10,359 bases of DNA from Pseudomonadota bacterium (lineage in GTDB: Bacteria; Pseudomonadota; Gammaproteobacteria; Steroidobacterales; Woeseiaceae), in assembly GCA_022565135.1 (NCBI GenBank), contig JADFKA010000041.1, positions 1 through 10,359 on the forward strand, read 5' to 3'. Numbering within the stretch: the stretch's first letter is position 1; every line of letters starts with the position of its first letter. Made by a program: the position numbers and the translations under genes. The notes under the pieces are model-generated. The model worked only from the letters and a program-made list of their open reading frames with translations, was not told where the DNA came from and made no database searches. Shown here one piece after another: positions 1 to 6,016 of the stretch.

Positions 1-198
1 GTTCGGGCTTCAGGGGTCACCGACACGGGACCGCGGCAAGGGTGTGTTCAGGGCCCAAACCGTTAAAACCTTACTGAGCTGGCTATGAGTTTTCCCTGCC
101 CGTCGGGTAGCCCATAGTGAGATTAAAGACGGAATAAGCATGTAGATCTTGGGGCAGAGGGCTTGCGGACGTGGGTTCGATTCCCACCACCTCCACCA
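1..198 (+). ncRNA. ssrA: tmRNA (transfer-messenger RNA), 3' part, cut by window start
   Basis: tmRNA rescues stalled ribosomes: its tRNA-like end is charged with alanine and its internal frame adds a degradation tag. Only the 3' part is here; the 5' acceptor strand and tag frame lie upstream of the window. The stretch GTTAAAACCTTACTGAG near 63 and AAAGACGGAATAAGCATGTAG (125-145) resemble E. coli ssrA closely. The T arm is GTGGG (171-175), loop TTCGATT (176-182), CCCAC (183-187). The acceptor 3' strand CACCTCC (188-194) is followed by discriminator A195 and an encoded CCA (196-198). A small pseudoknot-type pairing CTATG/CATAG is visible around 92-117. The gene is followed by its own terminator. 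The comparison was made from memory of the E. coli gene, not by alignment software, but the match is extensive. Confidence 0.95.
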
Positions 199-210
199 CT
201 CCAAGAAAAT

Positions 211-231
211 CCGCCGTCAGGCGGTTTTTTT
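211..231 (+). terminator. Intrinsic terminator of ssrA
   Basis: The perfect stem CCGCC (211-215) / GGCGG (220-224) has a GTCA loop and is followed at once by seven T (225-231). It begins 12 nt after the CCA end of the tmRNA, so it very probably ends ssrA transcription. Confidence 0.88.
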
Positions 232-321
232 GTGGGGTGGACAGTGGCAGGCAAGAGCAGCCACGTAGTGGGTTCACAAACGCGGCGAAGCCCGTTTTAG
301 ATGCACCAAGTGCGCCCCACA
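231..321. repeat. Nested inverted repeats downstream of the ssrA terminator
   Basis: An outer 7-bp pair, TGTGGGG (231-237) and CCCCACA (315-321), encloses two smaller hairpins: GTGGC (244-248) / GCCAC (260-264) and GCAC (303-306) / GTGC (310-313). A bulged GGGTT (270-274) / AAGCCC (288-293) pairing lies between them. The outer arm begins on the last T of the terminator, and the block ends just before the kinase remnant. It could be a structured RNA remnant, a small mobile-repeat relic or chance. No second copy is seen in the window. Confidence 0.35.
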
Positions 322-329
322 AGGGGTGA

Positions 330-611
330 GTCGCCGCAGACGGCGAATATGCTGAAAACGACGCCGGTCCCGGGCCCTATGTTGTGCTATCGGTATCGGA
401 CGTCGGCGTTGGCATGTCGGAGACTGAACGCCAACACGCTATCGAGCCCTATTTTACAACCAAGTCTGAGACAGAAGGTCTTGGTTTAGGGCTGAGCATG
501 GTCTTCGGCTTCGTCCGTCAGTCCAAGGGGTTCATGCGCATCGACAGCAACGATGGTATCGGTACCTGCGTGCAGCTATTCTTTCCGCAGTACGCGGACG
601 AGGCGAGTTGA
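330..611 (+). pseudogene. C-terminal remnant of a histidine kinase (HATPase_c domain)
   Basis: Sensor histidine kinases autophosphorylate on His using ATP bound by a HATPase_c domain. This reading frame keeps only the end of that domain. It shows a linker ending GPYVVLSVSD, the G1 box DVGVGM, the F box EPYFTTK, and a G2 box GLGLGLSMVFGFVRQSKG, then a short tail ending at TGA 609-611. Kinase-like sequence continues upstream of the first usable start (GTG 384) back to about 330, where an in-frame TGA at 327-329 cuts it. The N box, the dimerisation domain with the phospho-accepting His, and any sensor are absent. I looked for the N box in all three frames between 232 and 330 and did not find it. 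It resembles the ATPase end of PAS-type hybrid kinases, without the receiver domain that often follows. Most likely a non-functional gene fragment left by a deletion or insertion next to ssrA; a stand-alone 75-residue product from GTG 384 is possible but unlikely to bind ATP. Confidence 0.8.
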
Positions 612-647
612 ACTGGAAGGCGACTACCTGGCCGCCTCCACTAACGT

Positions 648-1175
648 TCAGTCGTCTGCGAGACGTTTCCTGACGACAGCCTCGAGACCTGTTAATCCGG
701 CTGTCCTGCCGTAGCTGAGAGCCTCCTCGTCATCCGCACCGTTCAGACTGTGGCGCAAAGCGAGTATCGCGCCAACCCGGTTGCCGCTGCCACAATGCAA
801 CAGTACCGGTCCGTCGTAGCTGGCGAGTATTGCGTCGAGCTTTCTTGCGTTATCGATATTGATGGCATCATGCCCGCTGATCGGCAACTCCACGTAGTCG
901 AGCCCAAGTCGCTCGACGACATTTTTCTCATCAATCCCGCGGTCCTCGTGCGGTCCCCGCATATCGATTACAGCAACATATCCAGCTTCTGCGAATACCT
1001 CGAGTGCTGCTATATCCGGTTGTCCTGAAGAGGTGATGCCATCGACAGGCCTCACGTCGCCTGCCGAGACCACACTGTCTATATGCACATGAATTTTAGG
1101 CGCCTCTGCGGCATTGGCCGGCAACGTAAACACGATACTCATCAGGTAGCAAAGTAGCAGATTTTTTATCATCAC
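648..1175 (-). CDS. Secreted dual-specificity-type phosphatase (DUF442/BLH-like)
   Basis: Predicted periplasmic cysteine phosphatase of 175 residues. Residues 1-23 form a Sec signal peptide with a hydrophobic core and an A-N-A cleavage site. The segment SSGQPD (49-54), the strand AVIDMRG (68-74), and LDYVELPISGHD (92-103) follow the DSP/DUF442 (beta-lactamase-hydrolase-like phosphatase) pattern. The catalytic loop is HCGSGNR, with Cys128 and Arg133. That is four residues between Cys and Arg, one fewer than the classical CX5R loop and like the CRSGTR form of DUF442. The substrate is unknown. The start is GTG 1175 or the adjacent ATG 1172; I see no good ribosome site, and the upstream lipoprotein gene ends only 10 nt before, so translational coupling is likely. 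It converges on the kinase remnant. Confidence 0.82.
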   Translation of the reverse strand: MMIKNLLLCYLMSIVFTLPANAAEAPKIHVHIDSVVSAGDVRPVDGITSSGQPDIAALEVFAEAGYVAVIDMRGPHEDRGIDEKNVVERLGLDYVELPISGHDAINIDNARKLDAILASYDGPVLLHCGSGNRVGAILALRHSLNGADDEEALSYGRTAGLTGLEAVVRKRLADD

Positions 1176-1185
1176 TTCGCGGCGT

Positions 1186-2937
1186 TCAATCCTGAAATCT
1201 GACGCTGCTGTCCATGACGATTCCCTTTTCGGTGAATCGTATGGCGGCTGACATGCGGTCGTAGATATCAGCTACGGCGAGCATGACATCCTGCATCGCA
1301 GCCTGGATTTCCGGCGGCATTGGGCTATCGTCGTCCTGGTCCGCTGCGGCCATCGCTGCGCCGATGAATGCGTAATAGCGACCTGCATCCATGCTGAAAC
1401 TAAGGAACGTACCGTTCTCTTCTGCGTCAGCGGCGAGCATGTCGGCAAGCTGTGCTTCGACACCTTCGCCAATGGACATTGCGAGCGCATCGTTTGTCAA
1501 CGCGAGAAACACGTTGTCCATCATCGCGTCCATGCTCGCCAATTCGAACCGCACCGGTTCGCCATTGGGTTCAATATTGAGGCCCATCAGCTCAGGGCTC
1601 ATCATGGCGCCCAGCGATACCAGCGCCGTCGCATTGTTCATGGCAAGCAGGAAACGCGCATCGATCGATGTCGGCGGCGTCCGATTGACCATATCCAGCC
1701 CTTCTATATTATTGACGACTCCCACAAAGCCTTTGAAATCGTAAGCCATCGGTGGCAGCGGTTGGTTAAGAGCCATACGACCTGATGCGACGCTTTGCTG
1801 CAGATTTGCAAACATTTCACACTCGAACGGGTCAGCCTCTAATGCATCGAGACGCGCCTCGACGAAGGTGCGCAACGCCTTGACGTTGATACTCATGCCG
1901 AATGACATCAGGCCGCCCTGGTCTCCGCCAAGGCCGGGAACGGCGCTAGTTAGTGTTGCCAGACCGCTGGCGATGTCATCGCGCATTTCAATGACCAGCT
2001 GTGAGGTCAATCTCTCTGCTGTAATATCTGTGTAGCCCATCACGATGCGTGGTGCGATGCCGGCAAGAGATCGGATTTCTGATCGGCAGACATCCGACAG
2101 CTTCGAGCTATCGTGCTCCATCAACGCGATCAGATCGGCATCGAGGCCAGTCGCATCACTGATGAAGGCGTCGACAATGCGGGCGAAGTCGACATAGCCG
2201 ACAAAGTAGCTGATATAACCATATTCGTCTGCAATACTTTTCAACGCACCAGAATCCACGATACTTGAATCCGGGAGCGTCAGGCCGAGCAGCGTGCTGA
2301 GTTGCCTGTCGTCGAAACTCGACGGAGCCACTGTGAATACGACCTGGTCGCCCAGCACAGCGACGATGACTTTCACGTCATCAATCTCAAAGTAACGAAA
2401 TGAACTGTTGCCGATCGTGGCCACCGGCATTTTTTCTCCAACCTTCGTTTCAATGCGCGCCAAGGCCGCATCAAACAGCGCACCATCTGAAACGTGCATG
2501 CGCAATACCGGCAATAACCCATGGCCGTAAAAGACTGCTGTTGACTCCCGTCCGAATCCCGCGCCTCGCAAGCCCTCAATCGACATCAACGCTGACAATT
2601 CGGCAACAACGGCGGATGCCGTCTCAAAATCGCCGGCATCGCCCTGCCCCTCGGCAACCTTTGCGGTTGCCATTGCCATTGCTTCGCGCAACACCCCCTC
2701 GTAGGACTTCAATATGCGGTCGAATTTAGGCTCCAGTTTGTCGAGAATGTCATCCGGCAACGGTTCAACACTTGCAAAAACGTACGGTGAATCGGCCGGC
2801 ACGTATTGCAGGATTGAATCGTCGGAGATGCGCATAGACGATCCGCCTGCCGAATCATCAGCCTTATCGCATGCAACCAATGTCAGTGCACCGACAAGAA
2901 AAGGGATAATCAATTGCTTGCTATCAAACTTGAACAT
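1186..2937 (-). CDS. Large lipoprotein of unknown function (DUF3352-like)
   Basis: Exported lipoprotein of 583 residues; function not recognised. The signal peptide (1-22) ends in the lipobox L-V-A-C with lipidated Cys23. The next residue is Asp24, the classical inner-membrane retention signal of the E. coli Lol system, so it may stay on the periplasmic face of the inner membrane. The mature part is acidic, rich in Ala, Met and Asp. It opens with LQYVPADSPYVFASVEPLP (43-61), typical of DUF3352-type proteins. Segments near 190-260 and 475-525 look like two copies of one unit: a hydrophobic strand, an amphipathic helix with DRQLSTLLG or EAQLADMLA, then a strand. Only Cys284 and Cys373 occur in the mature chain and could pair. 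An AAGGA ribosome site (2948-2952) lies 10 nt before the ATG. It leads an apparent two-gene operon with the phosphatase. The DUF assignment is tentative; the lipoprotein call is strong. Confidence 0.88.
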   Translation of the reverse strand: MFKFDSKQLIIPFLVGALTLVACDKADDSAGGSSMRISDDSILQYVPADSPYVFASVEPLPDDILDKLEPKFDRILKSYEGVLREAMAMATAKVAEGQGDAGDFETASAVVAELSALMSIEGLRGAGFGRESTAVFYGHGLLPVLRMHVSDGALFDAALARIETKVGEKMPVATIGNSSFRYFEIDDVKVIVAVLGDQVVFTVAPSSFDDRQLSTLLGLTLPDSSIVDSGALKSIADEYGYISYFVGYVDFARIVDAFISDATGLDADLIALMEHDSSKLSDVCRSEIRSLAGIAPRIVMGYTDITAERLTSQLVIEMRDDIASGLATLTSAVPGLGGDQGGLMSFGMSINVKALRTFVEARLDALEADPFECEMFANLQQSVASGRMALNQPLPPMAYDFKGFVGVVNNIEGLDMVNRTPPTSIDARFLLAMNNATALVSLGAMMSPELMGLNIEPNGEPVRFELASMDAMMDNVFLALTNDALAMSIGEGVEAQLADMLAADAEENGTFLSFSMDAGRYYAFIGAAMAAADQDDDSPMPPEIQAAMQDVMLAVADIYDRMSAAIRFTEKGIVMDSSVRFQD

Positions 2938-2976
2938 GAGACTGACATCCTTCGATGTAGCACCGAACCAACGAAT

Positions 2977-2999
2977 TCACGATACACGGAACATCGTGA
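2977..2999. promoter_or_regulatory. Candidate operator: inverted repeat upstream of lipoprotein gene
   Basis: The perfect repeat TCACGAT (2977-2983) / ATCGTGA (2993-2999) has a 9-nt spacer. It lies 40-62 nt upstream of the minus-strand lipoprotein start, in the 275-bp divergent spacer 2938-3212. The size and placement suit a dimeric regulator. On the minus strand TATACT (3083-3088) resembles a -10 box but has no convincing -35 partner. No other signal in this spacer is strong. Confidence 0.4.
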
Positions 3000-3212
3000 T
3001 ATCCGAAATTCAGGCGAGTAAAAACAGTATGTCGACGGTCTGATTGTTTGCGTCGGTCAGTGCCGATTGCCGTCGTGATTAGAGTATACGCAATGCGTGT
3101 CGCCAATGGCGAGATGCGAATGCGGATAGTTGGACATTCCTGCGCATCGAAGTTCCGTTTTGTGACGCGATCCCGCTTTGCGTGAGCGCGATAACCGACC
3201 TAGACTGAATTC

Positions 3213-3701
3213 ATGGAAATTAAAATCGCCGGTGTACTGCCATCTGACCTGGTCGATATTCTAAGGCTGAACGAATCGGAAGTTCCCAGGCTGGGTTCCG
3301 CTGACCTGGACCTGATGCAGTGGTTTGCTGACAATGCCGCCTATTTTGGAGTGGCCAGGCACGAGCAACGGCTGGCCGCATTTCTGGTCGGATTGCGACC
3401 GGGGACCGATTATGCAAGCCCAAATTATCGCTGGTTTTGTGATCGTTACGACGATTTTGCTTACGTTGACAGAGTGGCTGTTGCAAAGGACTACCGCCGC
3501 CATCGACTCGCATCACGCCTGTACGAGGCCTTCGCCGTATCCGTGCCGAAATCGATCGAATTCATGACCTGCGAAGTCAACACAAAGCCACCGAATGCGG
3601 GGTCGATGCGTTTTCATACGCAGCTGGGATTTGAGCAAGTTGGTACGCTGGTCAGCAAAAATGAATCCAAGCAGGTGGCCATGCTGGCGCGGAAACTCTG
3701 A
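3213..3701 (+). CDS. GNAT-family N-acetyltransferase (COG3818-like)
   Basis: Predicted cytoplasmic acetyl-CoA-dependent acetyltransferase of 162 residues; substrate unknown. The segment DYASPNYRWFCDRYDDFAYVDRVAV (core 72-90) is the hallmark of the COG3818 group, followed by motif A (RVAVAKDYRRHRLASRLYE, 87-105) and motif B ending in the typical FHTQLGFEQVG (134-144). In motif A the acetyl-CoA pyrophosphate loop R/Q-x-x-G-x-G/A reads R95-R-H-R98-L-A100, so the central glycine is replaced by arginine; this could alter cofactor binding. No Shine-Dalgarno sequence precedes ATG 3213. A poor -10-like TAGACT (3201-3206) lies so close that a leaderless transcript is conceivable. It faces away from the large lipoprotein gene and converges on the DUF1684 gene. 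Confidence 0.88.
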   Translation: MEIKIAGVLPSDLVDILRLNESEVPRLGSADLDLMQWFADNAAYFGVARHEQRLAAFLVGLRPGTDYASPNYRWFCDRYDDFAYVDRVAVAKDYRRHRLASRLYEAFAVSVPKSIEFMTCEVNTKPPNAGSMRFHTQLGFEQVGTLVSKNESKQVAMLARKL

Positions 3702-3712
3702 GCGTTCGTAAT

Positions 3713-3733
3713 TGCACCGGCGTGCGCCGGCAA
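3713..3733. terminator. Hairpin between convergent genes
   Basis: CCGGCG (3717-3722) and CGCCGG (3725-3730) are separated by 2 nt, and flanking TTGC/CAA can extend the stem. It fills the 35-nt gap between the GNAT and DUF1684 stop codons. There is no T run on either side, so a bidirectional terminator is plausible but not proven. Confidence 0.4.
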
Positions 3734-3736
3734 AGA

Positions 3737-4666
3737 CTAATGGTAATCGCCTGGCGTCGAATGCACGTTTGGGTCGAATTTCTCACCTGCCTCGACGCGG
3801 GTGGCCAGTCGGTTCCGGGATGACGCGACCGGGCAGGTTGCAAAATCGTTGAAGGCACAGGGCGGGTTGTAGGCGCGATTGAAGTCCATGATCGTCGTGC
3901 CGCCATCTTCAGGGAGGGCCGCATACAGAAAGCGACCAGCCGGATAGGTTTCCCTGCCACTGGTTTGATCGCCGAAGACAAAGAACAGCTCATCGCCTGA
4001 TGTGTATGCCTCCAGCTCAAAGGATTGGCCGTCTAATTCGAACACGACAGTTCCCGGAGATTCTGGCTGCCAGCCCAGTCCTTCGATGACTGTATCGACA
4101 TTGCGAATTTTCGGTGCAGCGTAACGTTGCAGTGTCGCAGAGACTCGCATGGACGGATCGAACGGAAAATAGTCGATTGGCGGAAAAGCCTCGATAGCTG
4201 GATGTGCATAGTCCCGCAGCCGCAGCGCGAAGCGCTCATCGCGCTTGATCACTGTCCAGACCAGGGACCCGTGTGAGATTGTGACAGGATCATCGGTCGT
4301 GTCATCTGCGAGGAAAATCGAGCGCACAGGGATGTCTTCGTAGCGCACGTCGACACCCGACTCCGCCGTAAATACGACGCCCGTTTCGGTCAGATGCAGT
4401 ACGCCCAATCGAGCTGCTGCATGGTCCGGAAAAATGATATCGTTGTCAGCAGCGGATCCAATAGAGCTATTTCCAGCTTGCAACCAGTACAAGCCAACCA
4501 GGTTCAAGTAACCGTCGGGCCCCTTCAAGCGTTCGACGCGATCGGCGCGCCATTGCTCGTTCTGGCTCGCATAATCTGCAGCATCAACTGCAGCCAGGTC
4601 GGCATTGCAGGCCGCAATCAGGCAGCCAGCGCAAACCACTATCAAAATTGTTGAACTCAACTTCAT
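3737..4666 (-). CDS. DUF1684 family lipoprotein
   Basis: Exported lipoprotein of 309 residues in the DUF1684 family, whose biochemical role is not established. From ATG 4666 the signal peptide ends in lipobox I-A-A-C with Cys20; Asn21 at +2 predicts the outer membrane. A longer TTG start at 4684 would add six residues before the signal peptide and is less likely. Family landmarks are EQWRADR (37-43), GYLNLVGLYWLQAG (52-65), SAADNDIIFP (71-80), and the strongly conserved C-terminal DFNRAYNPPCAFND (261-274), followed by TCPVASSRNRL (277-287). Cys270 and Cys278 could form a disulfide. Length fits the family. It is divergent from srkA, with 119 nt between the starts; I found no convincing promoter pair there. 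Confidence 0.92.
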   Translation of the reverse strand: MKLSSTILIVVCAGCLIAACNADLAAVDAADYASQNEQWRADRVERLKGPDGYLNLVGLYWLQAGNSSIGSAADNDIIFPDHAAARLGVLHLTETGVVFTAESGVDVRYEDIPVRSIFLADDTTDDPVTISHGSLVWTVIKRDERFALRLRDYAHPAIEAFPPIDYFPFDPSMRVSATLQRYAAPKIRNVDTVIEGLGWQPESPGTVVFELDGQSFELEAYTSGDELFFVFGDQTSGRETYPAGRFLYAALPEDGGTTIMDFNRAYNPPCAFNDFATCPVASSRNRLATRVEAGEKFDPNVHSTPGDYH

Positions 4667-4762
4667 TCCAGCGTCTCGGGACAATCATGCAACTGCAGGC
4701 AGATATTGAATGTTGCCTCTAATGCAATCGACCCGCAAGATGCGTCCAATGACAATCCATAG

Positions 4763-4808
4763 GTGTCACATGCAGTGACTTGCTCATGAAAAATACGGGT
4801 GACACTGC
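4763..4808 (+). promoter_or_regulatory. Competing inverted repeats around the srkA start codon
   Basis: GTGTCAC (4763-4769) can pair with GTGACAC (4799-4805), placing ATG 4786 in the loop. Its GTCAC part can also pair with GTGAC (4775-4779), and GCAGTG (4772-4777) can pair with CACTGC (4803-4808). These pairings exclude one another. No Shine-Dalgarno site is present near the ATG. A translation switch is only a hypothesis. Confidence 0.25.
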
Positions 4809-5790
4809 TGCCCTGGCGTACTTGCAGCTGCAACCAGAACATATCTTCCACGCTCTTGAGAGCCTCTCATTTCGCTGCGATGGGCGATTTCTGGCGCTAA
4901 ACAGCTACGAGAATCGAGTCTACCAGGTGGGTATCGAAGACAATTCGCCGATCGTCGCGAAATTCTATCGCCCAGGGCGATGGAGTGACGACGCCATTCT
5001 TGAGGAACATCATTTTACGATTGAACTTGCGACAGCAGAGCTACCTGTGGTGGCGCCGCTGGAAATTTCCGGAACCACATTGCACCTGTCGGGACCATTC
5101 CGAGTCGCCGTTTACCCCTGCCGCGGTGGTCGATCGCCCGATCTCGATAATTACGAGCTGCTGCGGCAGCTGGGTCGCTTCGTGGCACGAATTCATCTCA
5201 TTGGAGAACTTAGCGACTTCAGTGACCGGCCGACTATTGACATCGACAGTTATGGCACAGCGTCTTGCGAATACTTGCTTGAACATGATTTCATTCCTGC
5301 CGATTTGCTCCCGGCCTACGAAGGCGTTGCGAAAATGGTCCTGGACGGCATTGAGGCTTGTTACGAGCGAGCCGGATCGAGTGCTTATCTGCGCATACAT
5401 GCCGACTTCCATCCAGGCAATGTTCTCGTCAGCGAGGACCAGATCCATATCGTCGATCTAGATGACACAAGACATGGACCGGCCATACAGGACCTTTGGA
5501 TGTTTCTCTCCGGTGACCAGGCCGAACAATCGCCGCAACTGGCCGCACTCCTCGGTGGTTACGAAGAGTTTCGCCGCTTTGACGCGCGTGAGTTGCATCT
5601 CGTTGAGGCTCTGCGTAGCTTGCGAATCATGCATTACTCCGCCTGGCTCGCGCGACGATGGGAGGATCCAGCCTTCAAGATTGCTTTCCCATGGTTCGAT
5701 TCGCAACGCTATTGGGACGATCACGTCCTTGCACTTCGAGAACAGGTTGCGCTGATGCAAGAACCACCACTCGTGTGGCTGGGCAACTAG
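4786..5790 (+). CDS. srkA: Stress response kinase A (YihE/RdoA), Ser/Thr protein kinase
   Basis: Cytoplasmic protein kinase with the fold of choline and aminoglycoside kinases. In E. coli it protects against stress-induced death linked to Cpx and the MazE-MazF pathway. The 334-residue product matches E. coli SrkA along its length. It has ALNSYENRVYQ (37-47), VAKFYRPGRW with putative ATP-site Lys59 (57-66), ILEEHHF (71-77), the catalytic loop HADFHPGN (His205, Asp207, Asn212), metal-binding DLDD (224-227), then GPAIQDLWM (231-239), YEEF (259-262) and QEPPL (325-329). All key residues are present. The loop reads HAD where E. coli has HGD. I chose ATG 4786 over TTG 4780 because of codon type and length. 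It stands alone; E. coli srkA is followed by dsbA, and no dsbA is seen here. Confidence 0.95.
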   Translation: MKNTGDTAALAYLQLQPEHIFHALESLSFRCDGRFLALNSYENRVYQVGIEDNSPIVAKFYRPGRWSDDAILEEHHFTIELATAELPVVAPLEISGTTLHLSGPFRVAVYPCRGGRSPDLDNYELLRQLGRFVARIHLIGELSDFSDRPTIDIDSYGTASCEYLLEHDFIPADLLPAYEGVAKMVLDGIEACYERAGSSAYLRIHADFHPGNVLVSEDQIHIVDLDDTRHGPAIQDLWMFLSGDQAEQSPQLAALLGGYEEFRRFDARELHLVEALRSLRIMHYSAWLARRWEDPAFKIAFPWFDSQRYWDDHVLALREQVALMQEPPLVWLGN

Positions 5791-5829
5791 GCCGGCGCGG
5801 CTGGAGCGTCAGGCATAAGGTCGAAAACA

Positions 5830-5846
5830 ACTTAAGAATTCTAAGT
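5830..5846. repeat. Palindrome in AT-rich spacer after srkA
   Basis: ACTTA (5830-5834) and TAAGT (5842-5846) flank the self-complementary GAATTC (5836-5841). With one bulged A (5835) this is a 16-base palindrome. It lies in a markedly AT-rich stretch (about 5823-5875) 40 nt after the srkA stop. It could be a regulator site for the downstream lipoprotein genes; it has no T run, so it is not an obvious terminator. Confidence 0.3.
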
Positions 5847-5872
5847 AAACTATTGAAACGACACAAATTTAA

Positions 5873-6004
5873 GTCTTCGCGTTCAAAAGTCGATCTACTA
5901 CATGGATCGTTGCAAACGGTGGCTCTGATACGCCCAGTGAAACGCTTCGTGAAGTAGTCGATCGAATTGACCTGTATGCTCTACCACACTACAGCGACAA
6001 GTAA
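5873..6004 (+). other. Orphan open frame without start codon (possible gene remnant)
   Basis: An open frame of 43 codons runs from just after TAA 5870-5872 to TAA 6002-6004, without any ATG, GTG or TTG. Its second half reads like ordinary protein, for example SDTPSETLREVVDRIDLYAL. It may be the tail of a decayed gene, or chance. A possible promoter, TTGACC (5967-5972) with 17 nt to a poor TACAGC (5990-5995), overlaps its end and would serve the next gene. Confidence 0.2.
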
Positions 6005-6016
6005 TTCAATTCGCTT

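Noticed and set aside
171..200. Attachment-site direct repeat of the ssrA 3' end
   Set aside because: I looked for a second copy and found only short matches such as CCTCCAC near 636 and GTGGGTTCA near 269, too short to support an att site.
10..322. Minus-strand reading frames across the tmRNA (for example 83-322, containing VVEVVGIEPTS)
   Set aside because: This is the well-known false protein read from the reverse strand of a tRNA-like 3' end; the tmRNA explains the sequence.
618..636. Hairpin AGGCG/CGCCT between the kinase remnant and the phosphatase gene
   Set aside because: Five weak base pairs, a 10-nt loop and no T run on either strand; not enough for a terminator.
2400..2729. Plus-strand open frame of 109 codons inside the large lipoprotein gene
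   Set aside because: It is Arg- and Pro-rich, has no start signal and lies antisense within a clear lipoprotein gene; a shadow frame.
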